Numbered from the stretch's first letter, positions 20,703 through 31,190 are shown. The stretch is DNA of 64,000 nt from Nocardia sp. SYP-A9097 (GCF_009649815.1 NZ_WJIC01000003.1:124001-188000); one strand, 5' to 3'. The notes: a model not told the origin generated them from the letters alone. Made by a program: numbers and translations.

Positions 20703-21026
20703 GTGGCCCTTCCCCAGCTGACTGACGAGCAGCGCGCCGCTGCTTTGGAGAAGGCGGCTGCCGCCCGGCGCATTCGGGCGGAGCTCAAGGAGCGCCTGAA
20801 GCGTGGCGGCACCGATCTGAAGACGGTCCTTGCTGATGCCGAGAAGGACGAAGTTCTCGGCAAGATGAAGGTTTCGGCGCTGCTCGAGGCCCTGCCGAAG
20901 GTTGGCAAGGTCAAGGCTGCCGAGATCATGAGCGAACTGGAAATTGCTCCTACCCGCCGCCTGCGCGGACTGGGCGATCGGCAGCGCAAGGCGCTGCTGG
21001 CCCGGTTCGACTTCAGCGCGGAATAA
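20703..21026 (+). CDS. mihF: Actinobacterial integration host factor (mIHF)
   Basis: 107 residues from GTG 20703, with GGAGGA 5-10 nt upstream. A nucleoid-associated DNA-binding protein unrelated to enteric IHF. Its N-terminal helix ([18 protein letters not shown]) and helix-two-turn-helix ([16 protein letters not shown], residues about 63-78, then [10 protein letters not shown]) match the family closely. It precedes gmk by a few nucleotides, the conserved mihF-gmk-rpoZ order. Essential in mycobacteria. Longer upstream starts lack support. Confidence 0.95.
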   Translation: MALPQLTDEQRAAALEKAAAARRIRAELKERLKRGGTDLKTVLADAEKDEVLGKMKVSALLEALPKVGKVKAAEIMSELEIAPTRRLRGLGDRQRKALLARFDFSAE

Positions 21027-21033
21027 TCCGAGG

Positions 21034-21615
21034 GTGGTCGAACACACTCGGAAGGGACGACTGGTAGTACTGGTCGGCCCCTCGGCCGTCGGCAAGTCCA
21101 CTGTCGTGCGCTGCGTGCGCGAACGACTGCCCGAACTGGTTTTCAGTGTTTCGGCCACCACCCGGGCCCCCCGGCCCGGGGAGGTCGACGGTCGCGACTA
21201 CCGGTTCGTATCCCGCGAAGATTTCGACGCCATGATCACGGCGGAGGAACTCCTCGAATGGGCCGATATCCACGGTGGACTACAGCGGTCGGGTACTCCG
21301 GCCGCACCTGTGCGCGAAGCGCTCGCGACCGGACACCCGGTGCTGATCGAGGTCGACCTCGAAGGCGCTCGCTCGATCCGCAAGACCATGCCCGAAGCCC
21401 AATTGGTCTTCCTGGCACCGCCCAGCTGGGATGAGCTCGTATCCCGGCTGACCTCGCGAGGCACCGAATCGCCCGAGGTCATAGCGCGAAGGCTGCAAAC
21501 CGCCAGAACCGAATTGGCGGCCTGTGACGAGTTCGACACCGTCATAGTGAACGACGAGGTGACGACCGCCTGCGAGCAGTTGGTATCCTTGTTCGTTAGC
21601 ACAATTTCGAGGTAG
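21034..21615 (+). CDS. gmk: Guanylate kinase
   Basis: 193 residues from GTG 21034. It phosphorylates GMP to GDP. Walker A is GPSAVGKS (15-22), followed by the GMP-binding [18 protein letters not shown] segment and a lid with [17 protein letters not shown]. It starts 7 nt after mihF. A weak GAGGG lies just before the start, so coupling to mihF is likely. The frame stays open 5' into mihF, but that extension has no GMK similarity. Confidence 0.95.
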   Translation: MVEHTRKGRLVVLVGPSAVGKSTVVRCVRERLPELVFSVSATTRAPRPGEVDGRDYRFVSREDFDAMITAEELLEWADIHGGLQRSGTPAAPVREALATGHPVLIEVDLEGARSIRKTMPEAQLVFLAPPSWDELVSRLTSRGTESPEVIARRLQTARTELAACDEFDTVIVNDEVTTACEQLVSLFVSTISR

Positions 21616-21969
<354 letters not shown>

Positions 21970-22047
21970 GCCCTCGCAGCGTAAAAGCCAGGCATCTCTC
22001 TACGGCGCTGGAGGCGTAGTGACGACAGAATTCACCCGGGGCATGCG

Positions 22048-23268
22048 GTGACCCGGGTCATCGTCGGTGTCGGCGGCGGTATCGCCGCGTACAAGAGTTG
22101 CGCCCTCGTGCGCCGGTTCACCGAAACCGGGCACGAGGTGCGCGTCATTCCGACCGAAGCGGCGTTGAATTTCGTCGGCAAGGCCACCTTCGAGGCGCTG
22201 TCCGGTCACCCCGTGCACACCGGAGTCTTCTCCGATGTGTCCGAGGTGCCGCATGTGCGACTCGGCCAGGAGGCCGATCTGGTGGTCATCGCCCCCGCGA
22301 CAGCCGATCTCATGGCGCGTGCCGCTACCGGCCGCGCGGACGATCTGCTCACCGCCACACTTCTCACCGCCCGATGTCCCATTTTGTTCGCGCCCGCGAT
22401 GCACACCGAAATGTGGGAGCATCCCGCGACGATCGCGAATGTGGCGACACTGCGCGCGCACGGCGCCATGGTTATGGAGCCCGCGCACGGGCGGCTCACC
22501 GGATCCGATACCGGCGCAGGGCGTTTGCCCGAACCGGAGGAGATCTTCTCGTTCGCCACGCTGCTACTCGAGCGCAATGACGCGATTCCCCGGGATCTCG
22601 AAGGACGTCGTGTCGTCGTCTCGGCGGGCGGCACCCGTGAACCTCTGGATCCGGTGCGGTTCCTCGGTAATCGCAGCTCCGGTAAGCAGGGTTATGCGAT
22701 CGCCCGGGTGGCCGCGCAGCGCGGTGCGCAGGTGACGCTCATCGCGGGCAACACCATCGGACTGGCTCCGCCGGCCGCGGTCGAGGTCGTGCATGTCACG
22801 ACCGCCGAGCAGTTGAAGGTGGCCGTCGACAAGCATTCGATCGGCGCGGACGCGGTCATCATGGCCGCCGCGGTGGCCGATTTCCGGCCGGTGAACGTGG
22901 CCGCCGCGAAGATCAAAAAGGGTGCGGACGAACCGAATTCGATCGAACTGACCAAGACCCCGGACATTCTCGCGGGTCTGGTGCAGTCGCGTCGGGACGG
23001 TCAGCTCGCGGGCACCGCGATTGTCGGCTTCGCCGCAGAAACCGGTGACGAACACGCCGATGTGCTCACCCACGCGCGCGCCAAATTGGCACGTAAGGGC
23101 TGTGACCTTTTGGTGGTCAACGCAGTTGGTGAAGGCAAAGCCTTCGAAGTAGACCATAATGATGGTTGGCTCCTCGGTGCCGATGGCACCGAGATCGCTT
23201 TGGATCATGGATCCAAGGCACTGCTGGCCAGCCGAGTGCTCGATGCGCTCGGCCCCTTGCTCCGCTGA
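22048..23268 (+). CDS. coaBC: Bifunctional phosphopantothenoylcysteine decarboxylase/synthetase
   Basis: 406 residues from GTG 22048. CoaB couples phosphopantothenate with cysteine; CoaC decarboxylates the product, both in coenzyme A synthesis. The flavin-dependent CoaC domain (1-about 185) has His69 in VPHVRLGQEAD and PAMHTEMW (116-123). The CoaB domain follows from RRVVVSAGGTREPLDPVRF, with RSSGKQGYAIA and AAVADFRP. Also called dfp. A short hairpin (23297-23313) follows. Confidence 0.95.
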   Translation: MTRVIVGVGGGIAAYKSCALVRRFTETGHEVRVIPTEAALNFVGKATFEALSGHPVHTGVFSDVSEVPHVRLGQEADLVVIAPATADLMARAATGRADDLLTATLLTARCPILFAPAMHTEMWEHPATIANVATLRAHGAMVMEPAHGRLTGSDTGAGRLPEPEEIFSFATLLLERNDAIPRDLEGRRVVVSAGGTREPLDPVRFLGNRSSGKQGYAIARVAAQRGAQVTLIAGNTIGLAPPAAVEVVHVTTAEQLKVAVDKHSIGADAVIMAAAVADFRPVNVAAAKIKKGADEPNSIELTKTPDILAGLVQSRRDGQLAGTAIVGFAAETGDEHADVLTHARAKLARKGCDLLVVNAVGEGKAFEVDHNDGWLLGADGTEIALDHGSKALLASRVLDALGPLLR

Positions 23269-23296
23269 AGCCTCGGCACCGCAGGGTTCGGATGGG

Positions 23297-23313
23297 CCGT
23301 CATCTGATGACGG
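23297..23313 (+). terminator. Small hairpin after coaBC
   Basis: CCGTCAT-CTG-ATGACGG is a perfect 7-bp stem 28 nt after the coaBC stop, without a T-tract. A weak terminator or a palindromic site. Confidence 0.4.
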
Positions 23314-23465
23314 ACTGTCTGAGTCACAATACGTTCGTCACCGGAGCGTCCTCACGCCTGGTGCCGAGCGAATTGGCATAACCTGAGACAAAGGGTTGTG
23401 TGGTGGTGGGGGTCCGCTACTGTCGCAGCCCGATACGAGAACCCGTTGAGGGAGAGGGAAGAACT

Positions 23466-24680
<1,215 letters not shown>

Positions 24681-27600
24681 TTGGCCGACACAAGAGAAGC
24701 ATCGACGGGAGCGTCGAGCACGGAGAGCACCTCCGAGCTCGGCGCTCCCGCCGTCGTAGGCACATCCCACCCCATCGCGCGCGTCCTGCCGCTGCTCGAA
24801 CCCGCCCACCTGGACCGCGATTTCGACTACCTGGTCCCCGCCGAACTGGATGCCGACGCCCAACCCGGCGTGCGCGTCCGTGTCCGCTTCTCCGGCCGCC
24901 TGATAGACGGCTACATCCTCGAACGCCTCGAAAAGACCGACCACACAGGCAAACTCGTCCGCCTGGAACGTGTCGTCTCACCCGAACGCGTCCTCACCCC
25001 GGAGATCCTCCGCCTCGTCACAGCGGTGGCATCCCGCTACGCGGGAACCCGAGCCGATGTCCTGCGCCTGGCTATCCCACCCCGCCACGCCAAAACCGAA
25101 GCCGAAGGCACCACCCCGACACCCGCCGCGAAAAAGGGGCGCCGCTCCAAAGCCGCCACGGCGGAGACGCTTGCCGCCCCCGCAAGTCCGGTGGATTTGG
25201 ACGCGCCCGAACCCGCGGTCGGCAGTGTTGTTGGCAATCCGGTCGATACCGCTGCACGAGAAGATGTTTCGGCCCGAACGACTTCGACGTCCCAGGTCCT
25301 GACCGGATCGAACGATCAGGATCCAGCAGGTGCAGACGATACGAATCCGGCCGTGAGCGATGACATCGCCGTCGCTTCGGACGCTGATTCCGCCGGGCGG
25401 GCACAAGGCTCCTTGAGCCGCGACTGGGCCATTGTCTCGAGGACCGCTGAGACTGCTGACACCGCCGAAGCGTCGACCGGAAAATTGCCTCAGACAGCGG
25501 CGGTCCAGAGGGCCGAACCCGCCGGTGCGCCGGATGACACGGTCGTCGACGGTGCTGTGGCAGGTATCGCGGCCGTCGGTGGGGCAGCAGCCTCGAGCGC
25601 CGATGGTGTTGTGGGAGAGAGCGTTTCCGCCGCCGATCTCGGGGCCCGAGCGGATGCGACCGACGAAGATTCGGCCGCGGGTGACGGTCCCGCTGTGGGC
25701 GCTGGACCGAGGGCGATCGATGACTCGCCTTCGGCTACCGGGTCGGGCGGCGACCCTGCCGTAGTGGTCGACGCGAGCGACGCGGACACGGATATGGCCG
25801 ACCCGAGTATTGGGGCCGGTGACGCGTCGGACGTGCGTGTGGAATCGGGTCACGGGGTACAAGGTGGTGGGGCGCAGCCTGTTTCGGAGTTGTATCCGGG
25901 GTGGGAACGGTATGTGCATGGGCATTCGTTCCTGGAGGCGTTGGCTGCTGGGCGGGGGCCGCGGGCGGCTTGGCAGGCCCTGCCGGGGGAGGATTGGGCT
26001 CGGCGGTTGGCCGAGTTGGCGGCCACCGTTGTCGGTAGTGGGCGCAGTGCCATCGTGATGGTTCCGGATCAGCGGGATCTGGATCGGGTGCTGACCGAAT
26101 GTGTTGCGCTGGTGGGGGAGTCGGCCGTCGGACTGGCCGCCGGACTGGGGCCCTCGGCGCGGTATCGGCGCTGGTTGGCGGCGCTGCGTGGGACCGCGCG
26201 CGTCGTGGTGGGTACTCGCAGTTCGGTGTTCACGCCCGTCGAAGATCTCGGGCTTATCGCCATGTGGGATGACGGGGACGACACCTACGCGGAGCCGCGC
26301 TCGCCCTATCCGCATGCGCGGGAGGTGGCGATGCTGCGGGCGCATGAGACCGGGGCGTCGTTCGTCGCGGGCGGGTTCGCGCGCACCGCCGAGGTGCAGG
26401 CGATCGTCGAATCCGGTTGGGCGCATGATCTTCTCGCCGATCGCAGCGTGCTGCGCCAGGTGATGCCGCGCCTCATCGCGCCCGGCGATACCGATGCCGC
26501 ACTCGAACGCGATCCGATGGCCCGCGCGATCCGTATCCCGGCAGCGGCCTTCATGGCGGCGCGGCGCGCACTGGCAGCGGGGGAGCCGGTCCTCGTGCAG
26601 GTCCCGCGCCGCGGCTATATCCCCGCGCTGTCGTGCTCGAAATGCCGCACCCCGGCCCGTTGTCGGCACTGCAACGGCCCATTGGCATTGCCGGACAACA
26701 ACATCCAGGCCGCACCATCCGGTGGAACGGGCGGGTCGGCTCGTGCGACCGGTAGTGGGGATGCTGCACGCGGTCGCCCGTCTCAACATCGTGGCTTCGG
26801 TTCGGGGAGTGGTGATTCCGCCTCCCCGAACCGAAATGCCGCGCCGCAGGGTCAGTCCGCCGCGCCGCAACAGCGAGGTTCACGCGGTGGCGATTTCGCC
26901 GTCTCGGGCCGAAATGCCGTGCCGCCGGATCGTGAGCAGCTGTCTTGGAACCGGGATCTCGAACAGCGGGGTCGCGGTGCCAACACACCCGTGCGGCGGG
27001 ATCGGGTGGATTTGGGTGTGGCGGTGGGCGTTGGGGTGCCTCGTGGTGGGGCGGAGGTGGCGCACAGTCCGGCGTGCCGGTGGTGCGGGATTACCGAGGC
27101 GGCGTTCAGGTGTGGGGCTTGCGGTTCGCGAGCTCTGCGGGCCGTGGTGATCGGTGCGCAGCGCACGGCCGAGGAGTTGGGGCGGGCGTTTCCCGGCGTG
27201 CCGGTGCGCGGGTCCGGTGGGTCCACGGTATTGAGTTCGGTGCCGGAAGGCCCCCAGGTGGTGGTGTCCACCATCGGTGCGGAACCCGTTGTGCCGGGCG
27301 GATATTCGGTGGCGATGCTGCTCGATGGGTGGGCGCTGCTTGGGCGCGCGGATCTGCGGGCGGCGGAGGATGCCATGCGGCGCTGGATGTCCGCGGCCGC
27401 GCTGGTGCGCCCGAGCGGGCAGGTGATCGTCATGGCGGATCCGGCGCTGACGACGGTGCAGGCGTTCCTGCGCTGGGATCCGGTGGGGCACGCCTACTTC
27501 GAGTTGAGCGAGCGCACCGAGGTGCGGTTCCCGCCCGCCGTGCGTTTGGCCGCCATCGACGGCACCACCGATTCGATCGCCGAATTGCTCACCGAGGCAA

Positions 27601-27830
27601 AGCTTCCTGCCGAGGTCGAGGTGCTCGGCCCGGTACCGCTGCCGCCCGGCGCGCGGAAACCGTTCTCCTCCGGCGATTCTCCCGCCGAGGTGGAGCGCAT
27701 GATCCTGCGCGTGGATCGCTCGGGCGGTTCGGCCCTGTCCCGTGCCCTCTCCGTTGCCCAGGCGGTCCGCAGCACCCACAAGTCCGATGACCCGCTCCGC
27801 GTTCAGATCGATCCGGTGGACATCGGCTGA
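24681..27830 (+). CDS. priA: PriA-like primosomal protein N', helicase-dead, with two large insertions
   Basis: 1049 residues from TTG 24681, directly after the metK stop; M. tuberculosis PriA is about 655. PriA restarts stalled replication forks. The N-terminal DNA-binding domain is at about 30-136. Residues 137-400 are a low-complexity acidic Ala/Asp/Ser linker. The helicase lobe (405-650) lacks Walker A, and DEEH is replaced by WDDGDD (529-534), as in other actinobacterial PriA. The zinc domain Cys (652, 655, 661, 664 / 799, 802, 811, 814) is split by a 125-residue Gly/Gln/Arg-rich insert (671-796). The C-terminal part is normal. The frame is uninterrupted, so it looks functional. Confidence 0.9.
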   Translation: MADTREASTGASSTESTSELGAPAVVGTSHPIARVLPLLEPAHLDRDFDYLVPAELDADAQPGVRVRVRFSGRLIDGYILERLEKTDHTGKLVRLERVVSPERVLTPEILRLVTAVASRYAGTRADVLRLAIPPRHAKTEAEGTTPTPAAKKGRRSKAATAETLAAPASPVDLDAPEPAVGSVVGNPVDTAAREDVSARTTSTSQVLTGSNDQDPAGADDTNPAVSDDIAVASDADSAGRAQGSLSRDWAIVSRTAETADTAEASTGKLPQTAAVQRAEPAGAPDDTVVDGAVAGIAAVGGAAASSADGVVGESVSAADLGARADATDEDSAAGDGPAVGAGPRAIDDSPSATGSGGDPAVVVDASDADTDMADPSIGAGDASDVRVESGHGVQGGGAQPVSELYPGWERYVHGHSFLEALAAGRGPRAAWQALPGEDWARRLAELAATVVGSGRSAIVMVPDQRDLDRVLTECVALVGESAVGLAAGLGPSARYRRWLAALRGTARVVVGTRSSVFTPVEDLGLIAMWDDGDDTYAEPRSPYPHAREVAMLRAHETGASFVAGGFARTAEVQAIVESGWAHDLLADRSVLRQVMPRLIAPGDTDAALERDPMARAIRIPAAAFMAARRALAAGEPVLVQVPRRGYIPALSCSKCRTPARCRHCNGPLALPDNNIQAAPSGGTGGSARATGSGDAARGRPSQHRGFGSGSGDSASPNRNAAPQGQSAAPQQRGSRGGDFAVSGRNAVPPDREQLSWNRDLEQRGRGANTPVRRDRVDLGVAVGVGVPRGGAEVAHSPACRWCGITEAAFRCGACGSRALRAVVIGAQRTAEELGRAFPGVPVRGSGGSTVLSSVPEGPQVVVSTIGAEPVVPGGYSVAMLLDGWALLGRADLRAAEDAMRRWMSAAALVRPSGQVIVMADPALTTVQAFLRWDPVGHAYFELSERTEVRFPPAVRLAAIDGTTDSIAELLTEAKLPAEVEVLGPVPLPPGARKPFSSGDSPAEVERMILRVDRSGGSALSRALSVAQAVRSTHKSDDPLRVQIDPVDIG

Positions 27831-27836
27831 GGAGTG

Positions 27837-28277
27837 TCAGTCGCCGGTGATCTCATCGCGCGGCAGGTCTGCCAAGGTGGCCAGCGCGTTGAGGAATCCG
27901 AGTCGGTCGGCGGCGGGCAGTTTGGCCAGCAGCCGATCTTCCCGAGCCTGGATATCCGCCTGCGTCGCGTCGCGTAGTCGCCGTCCCTTCGGCGTGAGGG
28001 CGAGCACGCGGGCCCGACGGTCGGTGGGGTCGGGGGTGCGTTCGATCAATCCGCGTTCTTGCAGATCGTCGAGCACCGCGATAATGCGGGTCTTGTCGGC
28101 TCCGATCTCCTGGGCGAGCACGCCTTGCCCGCGCGCGGGACCGTCGTCCAATGCCAGCAGTACGACGTAGGCCCACATGCTCAGCCCGTGCGCCGCCAGG
28201 ATCGGCTGTTCGGCCGCCATGAGGGCGCGCCCGAGGGGTGCGATCATCGCTGCCAGATCCCGGCGGTGTGTCGTCAT
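27837..28277 (-). CDS. MarR-family regulator
   Basis: 146 residues from ATG 28277. The winged helix is clear: LSMWAYVVLLAL, QEIGADKTRIIAVLDDLQERGLIERT (recognition helix about 60-75) and the wing DPTDRRARVLALT. It is 10 nt downstream of a monooxygenase-like gene, so the two form an operon behind a large dyad (28702-28748). Probably a repressor of its own operon. Convergent with priA. Confidence 0.88.
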   Translation of the reverse strand: MTTHRRDLAAMIAPLGRALMAAEQPILAAHGLSMWAYVVLLALDDGPARGQGVLAQEIGADKTRIIAVLDDLQERGLIERTPDPTDRRARVLALTPKGRRLRDATQADIQAREDRLLAKLPAADRLGFLNALATLADLPRDEITGD

Positions 28278-28287
28278 GCGGACAAGA

Positions 28288-28722
28288 TTATGCGGCCCCC
28301 CGATGCGGTTGTTCGATCGTGTCCCCGGCGCGGGTCAAGATCGCGTCGGGATCGAACTGGTCGGCCTGCCACGAGTCCGCCCCGATGCCGACCCGTCCGC
28401 GCCACTCCTTGATGATCGCGGTGTGCACCGGCCATCGCACGAACCGGCGCATATCCGGCTCCGATTCCCAAACCGAGATGGATCCGCCGCGCCGCTCGGC
28501 GGGCCTGCCCCATAACCAGAGTCCGACCGCGCCCTGCATGACCGGCCAGGTGCGGCCGAGTTCGAAGCCGGTTTCGTAGATCCTCCGGGCTTCGTCATCC
28601 GATGCCGCGAGGAAGTCGGTGACGCTGACGAATACCGTCCCGGAAATGCCTTGGCGCGGACCAGGATTCCAGGGCATCAGCACGGTGTCTTCGGAGAAAC
28701 TGAATTTAGTAAGCATGAGCAT
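28288..28722 (-). CDS. Small ABM-like protein (putative monooxygenase/heme-degrading fold)
   Basis: 144 residues from ATG 28722; ATG 28716 is an alternative. The pattern of a strand, helix FLAASDDEARRIYE, GAVGLWLWGRP, SISVWESEPDMRRFVRWPVHTAIIKEWR resembles the dimeric alpha/beta-barrel of antibiotic-biosynthesis-type monooxygenases. SVWES followed by a helix with H is typical of that fold. I am not certain of the exact family. It heads a two-gene operon with marR. The start codon lies inside a 47-bp nested dyad. Confidence 0.6.
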   Translation of the reverse strand: MLMLTKFSFSEDTVLMPWNPGPRQGISGTVFVSVTDFLAASDDEARRIYETGFELGRTWPVMQGAVGLWLWGRPAERRGGSISVWESEPDMRRFVRWPVHTAIIKEWRGRVGIGADSWQADQFDPDAILTRAGDTIEQPHRGAA

Positions 28723-28748
28723 ACAGTAAGCGTATGCGTACTAAATTC
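28702..28748. promoter_or_regulatory. Nested dyad at the start of the ABM-marR operon
   Basis: GAATTTAGTA (28702-28711) and TACTAAATTC (28739-28748) are perfect 10-bp arms. Inside them GCATAC (28719-28724) and GTATGC (28732-28737) form a second dyad. It spans the start codon at 28722 and is AT-rich. It is the best candidate for the operator of the MarR protein encoded two genes on. Confidence 0.65.
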
Positions 28749-28767
28749 GCAAGGGTTGAATCGGAGC

Positions 28768-29613
28768 TCAGCGGTACGCCGGTGCGACCCGCCGAGCCCA
28801 CTCGGCGTAGCTGGTCGCCGGGCGGCCGAGCACGTGCTCGACATCCGGGCTGACCTGCTGTTCCGCCGCCGTCGGCGCACCGAGGATCGAAAGGGTGTGA
28901 TCCGCAACGGATTCGGGCATGAAGCGGAGCATGTTCGTCTTGGCCTGGTCGCGAGTCAGTTCGAGGAACCGCAGTGATTCGCCGAGAGCGGCGGCGAGCG
29001 CCTCGGCCTGTTCGCGCGGGGTGATCACCGCCGGGCCGGTGACCATGTATGCCCGGCCGTGATGGCCGTCTTCGCGCAGTGCGGACGCGGCCACCGCCGC
29101 GATATCGGCCGGATCGACTACCGGGAGTCCGATATCGCCGAAGGGGGCGGGCACCATGCGCTGGGTGCGCACGGGTTCGATCCAGGCGAAGGTATTGCTG
29201 GCGAAGGCACCCGGCCGCACCGCGGTCCATTCCAGATCCGAAGCGGCCAAAGCCTTTTCGAAGGCGATGGTGCGGGAGTACCCCTCGCTCTCCGGGCGGG
29301 TCACCGCACCTTGCGAGGAGAGGAATACCACGCGCCGAACACCCTGCGCGGCAAGGGTTTCGAGGACTTCGGCGGGCTCGGGCCCGGTCACCAGCTGTTC
29401 GCCGGTAATGAGCAGGAACAGTGCGTCCGCCCCGGCCGCGACCTCGGCCAGGCTCGCGAGGTCGCCCACATTGCCGGTGCGGTGCTCCACGCCCTCCGGT
29501 AGCTCCACCGGCTTCTCGCCGCGCGAAACCGCGACGACCTTCTCGCCCGCATCGGCGAGCAATCGCACCACGGTGCTGCCGACATTGCCCGTTGCGCCGG
29601 TTACCACGATCAT
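28768..29613 (-). CDS. NmrA-like NAD(P)-binding oxidoreductase
   Basis: 281 residues from ATG 29613. MIVVTGATGNVGSTVVRLL (GxxGxxG, residues 6-12) is the dinucleotide-binding start. FLSSQGAV and WTAVRPGAFASN are typical of NAD(P)H:quinone oxidoreductase-like atypical SDRs. It is distinct from the NmrA-like gene at 3233. It is divergent from a TetR gene, with matching operator-like repeats at both starts, so it is the likely TetR target. Confidence 0.85.
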   Translation of the reverse strand: MIVVTGATGNVGSTVVRLLADAGEKVVAVSRGEKPVELPEGVEHRTGNVGDLASLAEVAAGADALFLLITGEQLVTGPEPAEVLETLAAQGVRRVVFLSSQGAVTRPESEGYSRTIAFEKALAASDLEWTAVRPGAFASNTFAWIEPVRTQRMVPAPFGDIGLPVVDPADIAAVAASALREDGHHGRAYMVTGPAVITPREQAEALAAALGESLRFLELTRDQAKTNMLRFMPESVADHTLSILGAPTAAEQQVSPDVEHVLGRPATSYAEWARRVAPAYR

Positions 29614-29624
29614 CTTCGCTCCTG

Positions 29625-29644
29625 AGTTAGTTGGCTGACTTACT
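29625..29644. promoter_or_regulatory. TetR operator copy 1 (oxidoreductase side)
   Basis: AGTTAGT-TGGCTG-ACTTACT: a 7-6-7 dyad with one mismatch, 11 nt upstream of the oxidoreductase start. Same half-site and spacing as the copy at 29686-29705. Confidence 0.6.
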
Positions 29645-29685
29645 TGTCGAGGTGAACGTTAGAGTACCGCCGCGAGGTTGTCTAT

Positions 29686-29705
29686 AGTTAGTTGTATGAC
29701 TAACT
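29686..29705. promoter_or_regulatory. TetR operator copy 2 (overlaps tetR start)
   Basis: AGTTAGT-TGTATG-ACTAACT is a perfect 7-6-7 dyad containing the tetR ATG (29696-29698). Binding here would block tetR itself. Two copies across the divergent intergenic region suggest one regulator controls both genes. Confidence 0.7.
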
Positions 29706-30268
29706 CGGTAGGGCGTGGCGCGGGGAAACGGGAGCGCCTGGCCGATGCGGCGGCCAAGGTTTTCCACGAGCAGGGCGTGGAGAAGACCACGATCGCCGAT
29801 ATCGCACGTGCGGCCGAGGTGCCCGTGGGAAACGTCTACTACTACTTCAAGACCAAGGATCAGCTGGTCCAGGCGGCGATCGGCGCGCACGACCGTACGC
29901 TGAAAGAGATCATCACCGCCCTGGAGCAGTTCGACACCCCCGCCGAGCGGCTCAAGGCTCTGGTGCGTGGCTGGGTCGACCAGCGTGACCAGGCCGTCCA
30001 ATTCGGTTGCCCGTCAGGCAGTCTCGCCACGGAACTCGACAAGCGCGCCGACGGCCTGGATCAGGAAATGGCCTCGGTCATGCGCGGCCTGCTCGACTGG
30101 ATCGAAACCCAGTTCGCGGCAATGGGACGCGCGGACGCGCGGGAACTCGCCATCGCCCTATTCGCCTCATATCAGGGAATCTCCCTGCTCACCAACACAT
30201 TCCGTGATCCGGACATGATGGCGGGGGAGGGGGACCGGCTGCAACGCTGGATCGACTCCCTGGACTAG
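29696..30268 (+). CDS. TetR-family regulator
   Basis: 190 residues from ATG 29696, which sits in the middle of a perfect dyad. The DNA-binding domain has AAKVFHEQGVEKTTIADIARAAEVPVGNVYYYFKTKDQL (helix-turn-helix about residues 34-53). The C-terminal domain with GCPSGSLATEL resembles regulators of the YcdC/AcrR_C type that sense small organic molecules. It is divergent from the NmrA-like gene; the two operators imply autorepression and control of that gene. The effector is unknown. Confidence 0.9.
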   Translation: MTNSVGRGAGKRERLADAAAKVFHEQGVEKTTIADIARAAEVPVGNVYYYFKTKDQLVQAAIGAHDRTLKEIITALEQFDTPAERLKALVRGWVDQRDQAVQFGCPSGSLATELDKRADGLDQEMASVMRGLLDWIETQFAAMGRADARELAIALFASYQGISLLTNTFRDPDMMAGEGDRLQRWIDSLD

Positions 30269-30417
30269 TGATGTGCCGGCTGGGCGGTGCGCACGCTCCA
30301 CCGACCTGGAGCACCGGGGAAGTCCGTCATCGCCCCACCGCAGCAAGCTCCTCGGACAAGTTGAGGAGTGGCCGCGAAGCTCCGAGCTGCCGAAAACCCG
30401 CTGTGTAGGGTGGCGAT

Positions 30418-31113
30418 ATGGCGATCGAGGCGGTTCTCTTCGACTTCTCCGGCACCGTGTTCCGATTCGAGGAATCGGAATTCTGGGACGCCGAGCTCAC
30501 CGACGCCGACGGGCGTTCCCTCGATACCCATGAGGTCGCCGCGATCATGCGGGCCATGACCGCACCGGTCGGTCAACTCTTCGAATTCGACGAAGCAGGC
30601 CAATATGCCTGGGACCGAAGGGATCTCGACCCGGCCCTGCACCGTACGTCCTACCTGCAGGTGCTGGAGCGTTCCGAAGTGCCGGAGGTGCCGGCCAAGC
30701 AGCTCTATGACCGCATGCTCGATCCGAAAGCCTGGACGCCGTACACCGATACCGGCGAGGTCCTGCGGCAACTGCACGAGTCCGGCATCCCGACCGCCAT
30801 TGTCAGCAATATCGCTTGGGATATCCGCCCGGCCTTCGCGAGCCGCGGCTGGGATCGATATATCGGCGATTTCGCCCTCTCCTTCGAACTCGGCGCGATG
30901 AAGCCCGATCGCCGTATCTTCGAATCCGCCCTCGCGAACCTCGGTATCGCGCCGGAGAACGCCCTCATGATCGGCGACAGCGCCGAAGCCGACGGCGGCG
31001 CAACGGTTCTCGGTGCCGAATTCGCTCTGGTGCAGCCGCTTCCCATTGCCGATCGCCCGGCGGCGCTGCACGACATCCTGGTCGACCGCGGTCTGCTCGC
31101 CCTACCCTCCTGA
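30418..31113 (+). CDS. HAD-superfamily hydrolase
   Basis: 231 residues from ATG 30418. HAD motifs I-IV are present: VLFDFSGTV (nucleophile Asp9), Ser130 in AIVSNIAW, Lys162 in GAMKPDRRIF, and GDSAEAD (186-192). The second position of motif I is Ser11 instead of the Asp general acid found in HAD phosphatases, so a plain phosphatase reaction is doubtful. The alpha-helical cap is inserted after motif I (subfamily I). No operon partner. Confidence 0.85.
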   Translation: MAIEAVLFDFSGTVFRFEESEFWDAELTDADGRSLDTHEVAAIMRAMTAPVGQLFEFDEAGQYAWDRRDLDPALHRTSYLQVLERSEVPEVPAKQLYDRMLDPKAWTPYTDTGEVLRQLHESGIPTAIVSNIAWDIRPAFASRGWDRYIGDFALSFELGAMKPDRRIFESALANLGIAPENALMIGDSAEADGGATVLGAEFALVQPLPIADRPAALHDILVDRGLLALPS

Positions 31114-31167
31114 ACAACCGAACCGGCAGGTTCGTGTCCCGCGACACACTTGCTGTGGATAGATTGC

Positions 31168-31190
31168 CGATATATCGTTGATATCGTCAA
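31168..31190 (+). promoter_or_regulatory. Palindromes upstream of padR, probable autoregulatory operator
   Basis: The perfect palindrome CGATATATCG (31168-31177) abuts TTGATATCGTCAA (31178-31190), also dyad-symmetric. With TTGCTG at 31150-31155 as a possible -35, the palindromes overlap the expected -10. This is typical of PadR autorepression. Confidence 0.55.

Noticed and set aside
23269..23465. SAM riboswitch before metK
   Set aside because: No SAM-riboswitch core could be found by eye, only a short hairpin near coaBC.
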